The position numbers and the translations under genes were made by a program. This document shows positions 1 through 5,312 of a DNA stretch of 5,312 nucleotides, one piece after another. Below the pieces are notes generated by a model, which ran no database searches, was not told the origin of the DNA, and was given only the letters and a program-made list of their open reading frames with translations. Each line of letters opens with the position of its first letter. The first letter of the stretch is position 1. The DNA comes from Akkermansia muciniphila (GTDB lineage: Bacteria; Verrucomicrobiota; Verrucomicrobiia; Verrucomicrobiales; Akkermansiaceae), in NCBI GenBank assembly GCA_943324575.2, contig CALPMD020000112.1, forward strand, positions 1 to 5,312, written 5' to 3'.

Positions 1-61
1 CAAACAGACTGGCCAGCAGAACAGCAAATTGGGGGAGGCCTGCGTAGGACTTGTAGCGCAT
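1..61 (-). CDS. N-terminal fragment of an exported or membrane protein (runs off left edge)
   Basis: Only the first 20 codons are inside the window. They begin with ATG at 61 and read MRYKSYAGLPQFAVLL and onward: a short basic start (Arg2, Lys4) followed by an uninterrupted hydrophobic run. This is the pattern of a signal peptide or an N-terminal membrane anchor. A purine-rich AAAAGG lies 4 bases before the ATG, and an extended -10 promoter candidate lies about 35 bases upstream. Together these make a real start more likely than a chance ORF. The gene has the same orientation as speA but is separated from the speA stop by 188 bp, and it probably has its own promoter. The function cannot be told from this fragment. 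The start and export signal are inferred; nothing here identifies a family. Confidence 0.5.
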   Translation of the reverse strand, partial: MRYKSYAGLPQFAVLLASLF

Positions 62-65
62 GGTG

Positions 66-71
66 CCTTTT
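66..71 (-). promoter_or_regulatory. Shine-Dalgarno site of the left-edge gene
   Basis: On the minus strand the bases AAAAGG sit 4 bases before the ATG at 61. The spacing is slightly short but usable. This site supports choosing that ATG as a true start. Confidence 0.4.
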
Positions 72-95
72 GTCCCGTTTAACGGCTTTCATGTC

Positions 96-122
96 AATAT
101 AACAATTTAATTCATACTGCAA
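96..122 (-). promoter_or_regulatory. Candidate sigma-70-type promoter for the left-edge gene
   Basis: In the AT-rich stretch upstream of the left-edge gene, the minus strand shows TATATT at 101-96. It is preceded by TGT, giving an extended -10 (TGn-TATATT). TTGCAG at 122-117 could serve as a -35 box, but the spacer is only 15 bases, so the extended -10 would have to carry most of the activity. Transcription would start near 88-90 and leave a leader of about 28 bases before the ATG at 61. This is the only clearly AT-rich patch in an otherwise GC-rich window, which fits a promoter. It is a motif match by eye only. Confidence 0.4.
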
Positions 123-175
123 CCTTATTAAGCACCAGCCAGTTATTACATCGACTGTCTGAGCCAACCCGTGAC

Positions 176-221
176 CCAGAGCGTGAAGGGCGGCGGGGTG
201 GTGAAACATTTCGCGCTCTGG
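176..221. repeat. Imperfect inverted repeat downstream of speA (possible terminator or RNA hairpin)
   Basis: The left arm 176-187 (CCAGAGCGTGAA) and right arm 210-221 (TTCGCGCTCTGG) are complementary over 12 bases except for one pair, around a 22-base loop. The odd pair (184 with 213) is a G-U wobble when read as plus-strand RNA and an A-C mismatch when read as minus-strand RNA. The structure begins 28 bases past the speA stop, a usual place for a transcription terminator. No T-run follows the hairpin on the minus strand, so it is not a classic intrinsic terminator. It could instead be a 3'-end stabilising hairpin, a protein-binding site, or chance. Confidence 0.4.
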
Positions 222-249
222 CGAACTTGGCTGATAAACAGGCGGTCGC

Positions 250-2202
250 TCAGCTTTCGAAGTAGGTATAGCCCGAGAGGCCTTCGCGGAAGAGGTCGAG
301 AATCTCGCGGCGCTCTTTGGGCGAAATTCGGCCTTCGGTGACGGCTTTTTCGGCGAAGTTGCGGAAGCGGGTGACGAGCTCCTTGGGGTCGAATTCGACG
401 TAGCTGAGCACGTCGGCAACGGTGTCGCCCTCGACTTCGTGGGTGTAGACGGGCTTGCCCTTTTCGAGATGGACCCCGACAACGTTGGTGTCGCCGAGCA
501 GGTTGTGGAGGTCGCCAAGGGTTTCTTGGTAAGCGCCGACGAGGAAAACCGCGAGGTAGTAGGGCTCGCCTTGTTTGAAGTCGTGGAGCGGCAGGATCTT
601 GGCGACGTCTTCTTTGTCGATGAAGCGGTCGATTTTGCCATCGCAGTCGCAGGTGATGTCGGCAAGGACGGCGCGATGGCGGGGTTTTTCGTCGAGCCGG
701 TGAATGGGCATGACGGGGAAAACCTGGTCGATGGCCCACGAGTCGGGCAGCGACTGGAAGAGGCTGAAGTTGCCGTAGTAGAAATCGACGAGGGTGGAAG
801 ACAGCTCACGGAGATCTTCCGGGATGTCGTCGAGTTCGGCGATGAGGTTGGAAATGCGGGTGACGATGTGCCAGAACCAGGCCTCGGCCAGGCCGCGTTC
901 GCGCAGGGTGGCGGCACCGTAGAAGAACTGCGCGCGCATCTGGTCGCGGTAGTAGATGGCGTCGTTAAAGCACTCCTGAAGGTTGTTTTTGCGAATGACC
1001 TTGTTGACCTCGATGATGTTCATGAGGTTCTGCGGCGCGTTTTCGGGAACGGCGGGGGCAGCGTCGCTATTCTGGGCGCTGGTGACGTCGAGAATGTTGA
1101 AGACGAGCACCGAATAGTAGGCGACCACCGCGCGGCCCGACTCGGAAATGAGATTGGGGTGAGCCACCCCGGCTTTGTCACAAATCTGGGAGACGACTTC
1201 GACGATGTCGGTGCAATATTCCGCGACCGAGTAGTTGCAAGAGGAGTGGAAGTTCGTGTGCGAGCCGTCGTAATCGACCGCCATGCCGCCACCGATGTCG
1301 AGCACGCCCATCGGTGCGCCTTCCTTGACGAGGTCGCAATACATGCGGACGGCCTCGGTCGCGCCTTCGCGGATGGCCGCGATGTTGGGGATCTGCGAAC
1401 CTTGGTGGTAGTGCAGCATCTTCAAGCAGCCGATGTAACCCGTTGCCTTGAGGTGATCGACGACTGCGATGACTTGGGATGCATTGAGGCCGAAGACCGA
1501 TTTGTCGCCCGCGCTATCCTGCCAATGGCCGGAGCCCTTGGTGGAAAGGCGGACGCGGACGCCGAGATTGGGCAGCACGCCGATTTTACGCGAGCGTTCG
1601 AGGATGAGATCCAGCTCGCTGGGCATTTCCAAAACGAGCATGATGCGCAGGCCCATTTTCTGGGCGTGGAGCGCGAGGTCGATGAACTCCTCGTCCTTGT
1701 AGCCGTTGCAGACGAGGTAGGCCTCGGGATCATGCATGTGGGCTAGGGCGGCGATGAGCTCGGGCTTGGAGCCGGCTTCGAGGCCGTAGTGATACTTTTT
1801 GCCGAATTCGGCGATTTCCTCGATGACCTGGCGCTGCTGGTTGACCTTGATCGGGTAAACACCGCGATATTCCCCGCGGTATTTGGAATCTTTGATCGCC
1901 TTGCGGAAGGATTCGTTGATTTCCGCGATGCGGGAATGCAACAGATCGCGGAAACGGAGGAGAACGGGCAAGTGAGTGCCGCGGTCGCGCAGACCGTCGA
2001 TGACCTCGAACAGCGAGACTTCCGCCTGGGCTTCGTCATCTTCAAGGCGAACCGTGACGTGGCCCTTTTTGTTCACATCAAAAAAGCCATGCCCCCAAGT
2101 CTCGACACCGTAGAGCTCGGAAGATTTCTGAGGAGTCCAAGCGCTTTCAGATTTGCGCTTGCTAGGTTTGGAGGCAGGAATAGGGACGATAGCAGGAGTC
2201 AT
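250..2202 (-). CDS. speA: Biosynthetic arginine decarboxylase (SpeA), PLP-dependent
   Basis: Converts L-arginine to agmatine and CO2, the first step of the agmatine route to putrescine and spermidine. At 650 aa from the ATG at 2202 it is close to the E. coli enzyme (658 aa) and looks full length. It is an alanine-racemase-fold (fold III) decarboxylase. The PLP Schiff-base lysine is in YPIKVNQ (Lys119), followed by LEAGSKPEL (141-149) and CNGYKD (165-170). Further on are the LHYHQGSQ strand (263-270), the phosphate-binding DIGGGMAVDYDG (302-313) and SESGRAV (353-359). A helical insertion typical of SpeA spans about 385-475. The catalytic-cysteine segment is ITCDCDG (Cys518), and the conserved C-terminal stretches VGAYQE and GYTYFES are present. 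All expected key residues are visible. An in-frame TTG at 2289 would add 29 residues and overlap the TPR gene; the ATG is preferred because it removes a non-conserved extension, but no good Shine-Dalgarno site precedes either start. No agmatinase or agmatine deiminase gene is in view. Confidence 0.95.
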   Translation of the reverse strand: MTPAIVPIPASKPSKRKSESAWTPQKSSELYGVETWGHGFFDVNKKGHVTVRLEDDEAQAEVSLFEVIDGLRDRGTHLPVLLRFRDLLHSRIAEINESFRKAIKDSKYRGEYRGVYPIKVNQQRQVIEEIAEFGKKYHYGLEAGSKPELIAALAHMHDPEAYLVCNGYKDEEFIDLALHAQKMGLRIMLVLEMPSELDLILERSRKIGVLPNLGVRVRLSTKGSGHWQDSAGDKSVFGLNASQVIAVVDHLKATGYIGCLKMLHYHQGSQIPNIAAIREGATEAVRMYCDLVKEGAPMGVLDIGGGMAVDYDGSHTNFHSSCNYSVAEYCTDIVEVVSQICDKAGVAHPNLISESGRAVVAYYSVLVFNILDVTSAQNSDAAPAVPENAPQNLMNIIEVNKVIRKNNLQECFNDAIYYRDQMRAQFFYGAATLRERGLAEAWFWHIVTRISNLIAELDDIPEDLRELSSTLVDFYYGNFSLFQSLPDSWAIDQVFPVMPIHRLDEKPRHRAVLADITCDCDGKIDRFIDKEDVAKILPLHDFKQGEPYYLAVFLVGAYQETLGDLHNLLGDTNVVGVHLEKGKPVYTHEVEGDTVADVLSYVEFDPKELVTRFRNFAEKAVTEGRISPKERREILDLFREGLSGYTYFES

Positions 2203-2215
2203 GGACGCGGGAGAG

Positions 2216-2276
2216 GAATCGTTGATCGGACAGACTTGGGAAAGCAGAAAAGAGGATTGCGCGAATCTTATCGGAC
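2216..2276. repeat. Pair of imperfect direct repeats around the TPR gene end and speA leader
   Basis: GAATCTTATCGGAC (2263-2276) and GAATCGTTGATCGGAC (2216-2231) match except for two single-base gaps in the first copy. They are about 47 bp apart. The first copy spans the stop codon of the TPR gene, and the second lies 14 bp upstream of the speA ATG. They could be a paired operator for a regulator of speA or a small duplication, but short near-repeats also arise by chance. The leader between them, on the minus strand, is notably pyrimidine-rich and shows neither a terminator hairpin nor a clear promoter. Confidence 0.3.
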
Positions 2277-4661
2277 GCGTGCTTTCCAATCAGGGAACTC
2301 GGCCTTGAGGCGTTGGCGGTATTTTTCAGCTTCAGAGCGGTCGTCCTGCTTTTCAAGGGCCAAAATCAGTTTCGACAACGCGAGCGGCTTGAGCTCTTGG
2401 TCTTCATGAAACTCGACGACGATGAGGTACTTACCCGCCGCAGTTTTGGCGTCACCCGCCTTGAGGTCGAGATCTCCGACGAGGATGTTGAGCCCGGCGC
2501 TGGTGTGGCCCTGCGGGCGTAGCTCCAGAGCGGCATCCGCCGACTTGCGTGCTTCTTCAGCGCGGTCGAGAACCAGCAGGGCACGGCCCTGGTCGAGTAA
2601 GCCGTCAGCCTTCCACCCCGAATTGGCTTCGACAGCGAGCACGTTGTTGACGGCCGTCAGCGCGCCCTCGGCATCGCCGATTCCAAGACGGGCCTTGGCG
2701 AGATAGCGCCAGACCTCCTTGGGAGTCTCGCGGGGTTCTGTGGGGTTAGAAACAAGGACGAAGAACTTGGCGGCAAAATCGTAATCGCCAGCATTGTAGG
2801 ACTGCATGCCAGACCACTGGATCACCTGGTCGGGAATGTCGGCTTGGTAGCCGCCTTCGATCGCGAGATTGATCTCGGCCGCGAGCTTCTGTGGATCTTG
2901 GGCGGCGAAGTAGCCGAGCGCCAGCAAGATGCCGCTGTGCTTGCGATAGGCATCTGGGCGCAGGGTGCGGGCTTTTTCCAGATGCAGCACGGCATCCTTG
3001 GCGACATTGGTTTTCACCTGGCCCCAGCCGATCCAGTAGTGGGCCTCAGCTTGGAGGTTGTCGCTGAGGTCTTTGACGTTTTTCAGCAGCCCTTGATAGC
3101 GGACGATCATGTCTGGGATATTGCTCTCGGTGCGGCGCAGGCGGGCAGACTCCAGCCAAGCAAATGAGGTGAGATCATCTGGCATCCCCGCCGCCGTCAG
3201 GCGATCAAAGTCGGCGATCGCCTTTTTAGGCTCGGCGCTTTCGGCATAGGCCTTGGCACGTTTGCCGAGGGCGGAGGGAATCCTCGAGTCGGCAGGGTAT
3301 TTACTGATGAAGTCGCTGAATGAACGGGCTGCGCCTTGGGCATCGCCCGCCTCGGAAAGACACCAGCCGCGCTGATAGAGCAGACCGGGGCGGTTTTTTT
3401 CGCTGACGGCGCTGGCATTCACCTCGCTATAGACCTGCGCTGCGGCCACCACGTCTTTGTTGGCGTAGAGGCTTTCCGCCTTCATCATCAAAGCCGTGTG
3501 GATACGCGGATCATCTGGGCGGGACTTGCGGTAAAGCTGGAGGAACCCGTCCACCTGATCGGGCAAATGGCGACCCTCGATTTCAAAGAAGCACAGCAAG
3601 CGGTAGTAGGAGGCATCGAAGGCTCGCTCCGTCTCAGGTTTTACCAATCGCTCCACATCGCGGAACAACTGTAGCGCCTCATTGGGCTGCTTGAGGCGCA
3701 TGTAGGCGCGCCCGGCGATCATCAGGCGATCCGCGACCTTTTCGCCCACCCCATGCGTGTCAGTGCTGCGGAAAATCTCAACGACTTTGCGGTAATCGTT
3801 TTTCGCAAATTCATTGGCCATCAGCGCAGTCTGCGCATCCGCGCGAAAATCTTCCATGCCTGCCGTACTCAGGACCTGTTGAAGATACTTACCCGCCAAC
3901 TCCGTTTGGCCGAGCTGATTGGCCGCCAGCGCGGCATGAAGCAATGCTTCAGCGCGGACTTTCGCCGCGCTGGGTGAGTTGGCCACCTCTTCAAACTGAG
4001 CGAGCGCCTCCTGCGATTTTCCAGACTTCGCCCAGAGATGACCGAGCGCGACCTTGGCCTGCGCGGTGTAGGATCCGCCAGCAGGATCGCTGATCACTTT
4101 CTTGAAAAGGCTGATGGCTTCGCGATCGCGGTTGATAAGCCGATAGCAGTTTCCTGCCAGGTAATAGCCACGCGAGCGCTCATCGGGCTTCAAGGCATTG
4201 CCAGCGAAGCGCTCGAACAGCGGCCCAGCGAAGACGTATTCCCCCTTGTTATAATAATCCGCCGCGAGCGTGTAGGCTGCAGCCGCCACCCACTTGCCCT
4301 TACCATAGCGGTTCAGCAAGGTGTTGAAGCAGCGCTTGCCATCGTCAATCCGCCCCGATTGGTAATAGCTGTTCCCCAGATACCACCAAGCCATCTCGGC
4401 GTTGGGGTGATCTGCAAACGAGGAGAGGTAGTCGTTAAAAATTTGCGCCGCCCGCTGAAAAAAATCGAGGCGGCTCTCGATCACGGTGGCCGCTTGGGCC
4501 GAGTCATAGAGGTTTTTTCCCCGCAGGAAAAAATCGTTTGCGGTATCCGGGCTCAATGTCGGATCGACGGACACCGCCCGCGGGACTTGGGCGAGGGCCG
4601 GACTGACCGCAAGAATGAGAAGTGCTAGCGCGCGTTTCAAGAGTTGCGGAGTTTTGCCCAT
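2268..4661 (-). CDS. Secreted tetratricopeptide-repeat protein of the ExbB-ExbD operon
   Basis: A 797-aa protein. Residues 1-24 form a clear Sec signal peptide: Lys3, Lys9 and Arg10, then the hydrophobic ALALLILAVS, then PALA before Gln25 as a signal peptidase I site. The mature protein should be periplasmic, or anchored elsewhere in the envelope. From about residue 88 to the end it is almost wholly helical TPR-like repeats, roughly 15 by eye. Examples are AWWYLGNSYYQSGR (91-104), GYYLAGNCYRLINRDREA (165-182), LLYQRGWCLSEAGDAQGA (427-444) and HYWIGWGQVKTN (541-552). No catalytic motif is visible, so a scaffold or protein-binding role is likely. A longer reading of this frame up to 4976 exists, but its first 105 residues lie over exbD in another frame and are Ser/Arg-rich shadow sequence. 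The ATG at 4661 has AAGGA 7 bases upstream and leads straight into the signal peptide. It begins 22 bp after the exbD stop, so it is probably co-transcribed and may assist the ExbB/ExbD motor, loosely like YbgF/CpoB with Tol. That role is inferred. Confidence 0.85.
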   Translation of the reverse strand: MGKTPQLLKRALALLILAVSPALAQVPRAVSVDPTLSPDTANDFFLRGKNLYDSAQAATVIESRLDFFQRAAQIFNDYLSSFADHPNAEMAWWYLGNSYYQSGRIDDGKRCFNTLLNRYGKGKWVAAAAYTLAADYYNKGEYVFAGPLFERFAGNALKPDERSRGYYLAGNCYRLINRDREAISLFKKVISDPAGGSYTAQAKVALGHLWAKSGKSQEALAQFEEVANSPSAAKVRAEALLHAALAANQLGQTELAGKYLQQVLSTAGMEDFRADAQTALMANEFAKNDYRKVVEIFRSTDTHGVGEKVADRLMIAGRAYMRLKQPNEALQLFRDVERLVKPETERAFDASYYRLLCFFEIEGRHLPDQVDGFLQLYRKSRPDDPRIHTALMMKAESLYANKDVVAAAQVYSEVNASAVSEKNRPGLLYQRGWCLSEAGDAQGAARSFSDFISKYPADSRIPSALGKRAKAYAESAEPKKAIADFDRLTAAGMPDDLTSFAWLESARLRRTESNIPDMIVRYQGLLKNVKDLSDNLQAEAHYWIGWGQVKTNVAKDAVLHLEKARTLRPDAYRKHSGILLALGYFAAQDPQKLAAEINLAIEGGYQADIPDQVIQWSGMQSYNAGDYDFAAKFFVLVSNPTEPRETPKEVWRYLAKARLGIGDAEGALTAVNNVLAVEANSGWKADGLLDQGRALLVLDRAEEARKSADAALELRPQGHTSAGLNILVGDLDLKAGDAKTAAGKYLIVVEFHEDQELKPLALSKLILALEKQDDRSEAEKYRQRLKAEFPDWKARVR

Positions 4662-4668
4662 TTCCGTG

Positions 4669-4673
4669 TCCTT
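4669..4673 (-). promoter_or_regulatory. Shine-Dalgarno site that fixes the TPR gene start
   Basis: AAGGA on the minus strand stands 7 bases before the ATG at 4661. It lies in the 22-bp gap after the exbD stop. It decides in favour of this start over the upstream in-frame starts inside exbD. Confidence 0.65.
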
Positions 4674-4683
4674 GCCAAGACAA

Positions 4684-5133
4684 TCACTTCGTTTCCGGCG
4701 GACGCTGGGTCGCGAAGGAAATATTCCAGATTCCTGCCTTTTGACAGGTGTCGATGACTTCGACAATCCGCTGATAAGCAACGCCGCCATCGCCACGGAT
4801 TCGCACCGGCTGATTCTGGAACTGCTTGGCAATCGCCGAAAGCTTGGTGAACAACTGCGAACGATCCACCGCCAATCCCTCGACGCGAATGATCCCATCC
4901 GCCAAGACGTTGATGATGATTTCGCCGCGGACCCGCTCTGGCTCGGCCCCTTCTTGGGCCGTTGGGACGGAGACATTGAGTTCCGTCTCTGACTTGCTGT
5001 ACTGCCAGCTGATGATGAAAAAACTCAGCAGCAACAAGAGGATATCAATCATCGGTGCCAACTGCATGGCAACCGGTGGCGGCTGATGGCTCGTGAATTT
5101 CATCCGCGTGGCAGTATTAGATTCCCTGGACAT
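4684..5133 (-). CDS. exbD: ExbD/TolR-family biopolymer transport protein
   Basis: A small (149 aa) inner-membrane subunit of a proton-driven motor that works with an ExbB/TolQ partner to pass proton-motive force to the envelope. It has the family layout: a short cytoplasmic N-terminus, one membrane helix at about 29-44, and a periplasmic domain. The helix entry reads LAPMIDILLLLLSFF, where Asp30 matches the essential membrane aspartate of ExbD (Asp25 in E. coli). The conserved ELNVSVPTA follows the helix, and the C-terminal part includes VRIRGDGGVAYQRIVEVID, the usual ExbD/TolR ending fold. The start at 5133 overlaps the upstream exbB end by 17 bp, consistent with translational coupling. A second ATG at 5103 (MKFTSHQ) gives 139 aa and sits just past the exbB stop. 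Neither start has a strong Shine-Dalgarno site, and reading further upstream to 5241 gives only exbB shadow sequence. ExbD and TolR cannot be told apart here; no TonB or TolA gene is seen. Confidence 0.88.
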   Translation of the reverse strand: MSRESNTATRMKFTSHQPPPVAMQLAPMIDILLLLLSFFIISWQYSKSETELNVSVPTAQEGAEPERVRGEIIINVLADGIIRVEGLAVDRSQLFTKLSAIAKQFQNQPVRIRGDGGVAYQRIVEVIDTCQKAGIWNISFATQRPPETK

Positions 5134-5312
5134 CCCGCCGCTCGCCCACGAGTGGCGAGATCGCCGGCATGGCATAATCCTCGCGAGGATCCAGCACCGA
5201 GCTTTCGTAGGCCGGCCGCAGCTGACACTCCAACTGTGCATGCAACAAAATCAGCAGGTGGGTGGCTGCCGCTTCCAGTTGCGAGACATATTTGTGAACC
5301 CGCCCGCGGAAA
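5117..5312 (-). CDS. exbB: C-terminal end of an ExbB/TolQ/MotA-family proton channel protein (partial)
   Basis: An open frame enters from the right edge and ends at the TAA at 5117-5119, giving 64 residues that start FRGRVHKYVSQLEAAA and end ERRDVQGI. The first part is an amphipathic, charged helix (KYVSQLEAAATHLLILLHAQ) resembling the cytoplasmic helix that follows the last membrane segment of ExbB/TolQ proteins. The rest is a polar tail. The membrane helices themselves are outside the window, so the family call rests mostly on position: it overlaps exbD by 17 bp in the same direction, the normal exbB-exbD order. The frame choice is supported because the other two minus-strand frames give Gly/Pro/Arg-rich or unstructured readings. 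A different membrane protein upstream of exbD cannot be excluded. Confidence 0.65.
   Translation of the reverse strand, partial: FRGRVHKYVSQLEAAATHLLILLHAQLECQLRPAYESSVLDPREDYAMPAISPLVGERRDVQGI

Noticed and set aside
130..235. Short complementary pair CAGCCA / TGGCTG flanking the larger inverted repeat
   Set aside because: Only six bases match across a long gap, which is expected by chance.
146..739. Arg/Pro-rich minus-strand open frame (197 codons) overlapping the end of speA
   Set aside because: It is an alternate-frame shadow of speA with an extremely Arg/Pro/His-rich composition, extending by chance into the intergenic region.
439..1746. Long plus-strand open frame (435 codons) opposite speA
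   Set aside because: It lies wholly antisense to a confidently identified enzyme gene. Its product is a Val/Asp/Glu/Gly-rich string with no family motif, as expected from the complement of a GC-biased coding frame.
1789..2409. Plus-strand open frame of 206 codons across the speA-TPR junction
   Set aside because: It is antisense to the start of speA and the end of the TPR gene, with no ribosome site or recognisable domain.
4038..4628. Plus-strand open frame of 196 codons opposite the N-terminal part of the TPR gene
   Set aside because: It is antisense to the signal peptide and first TPRs of a well-supported gene and has no recognisable motif.
4662..4976. 105-residue N-terminal extension of the TPR protein
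   Set aside because: This stretch is exbD in a different frame. The extension is Ser/Arg-rich with no similarity to any fold I recognise, and it would bury the obvious signal peptide.

Overview
All supported genes in this 5.3 kb window lie on the minus strand. GC content is fairly high (upper 50s by eye), except for an AT-rich intergenic stretch at about 80-130. Read in the direction of transcription (right to left), the layout is: the C-terminal end of an ExbB/TolQ/MotA-family proton-channel subunit (5312-5117); a complete ExbD/TolR-family subunit (5133-4684); a large secreted tetratricopeptide-repeat (TPR) protein (4661-2268); a complete biosynthetic arginine decarboxylase SpeA (2202-250); an intergenic region with an inverted repeat and a candidate promoter; and the first 20 codons of an exported or membrane protein that runs off the left edge (61-1).

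The first three genes are packed as an operon. exbB and exbD overlap by 17 bp if exbD starts at 5133, and the TPR gene starts 22 bp after the exbD stop behind a good Shine-Dalgarno site. This suggests an envelope module in which an inner-membrane ExbB/ExbD proton-driven motor works with a periplasmic TPR scaffold. No TonB, TolA or receptor gene is visible. speA follows 65 bp later in the same direction with no obvious terminator between, so it may be transcribed with the module, although it belongs to polyamine synthesis (arginine to agmatine and CO2).

The organism is a Gram-negative-type (diderm) bacterium. From memory, the ExbB-ExbD-TPR arrangement and the style of the SpeA N-terminus fit the Verrucomicrobiota/PVC group best, but this is an inference without a database search and could be wrong.

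I see no mobile element, CRISPR array, tRNA or rRNA. No clearly undescribed system is evident. The points most worth a second look are the motor-plus-TPR module, the imperfect direct repeats around the TPR-speA junction, the lack of a Shine-Dalgarno site before speA, and the inverted repeat after speA.
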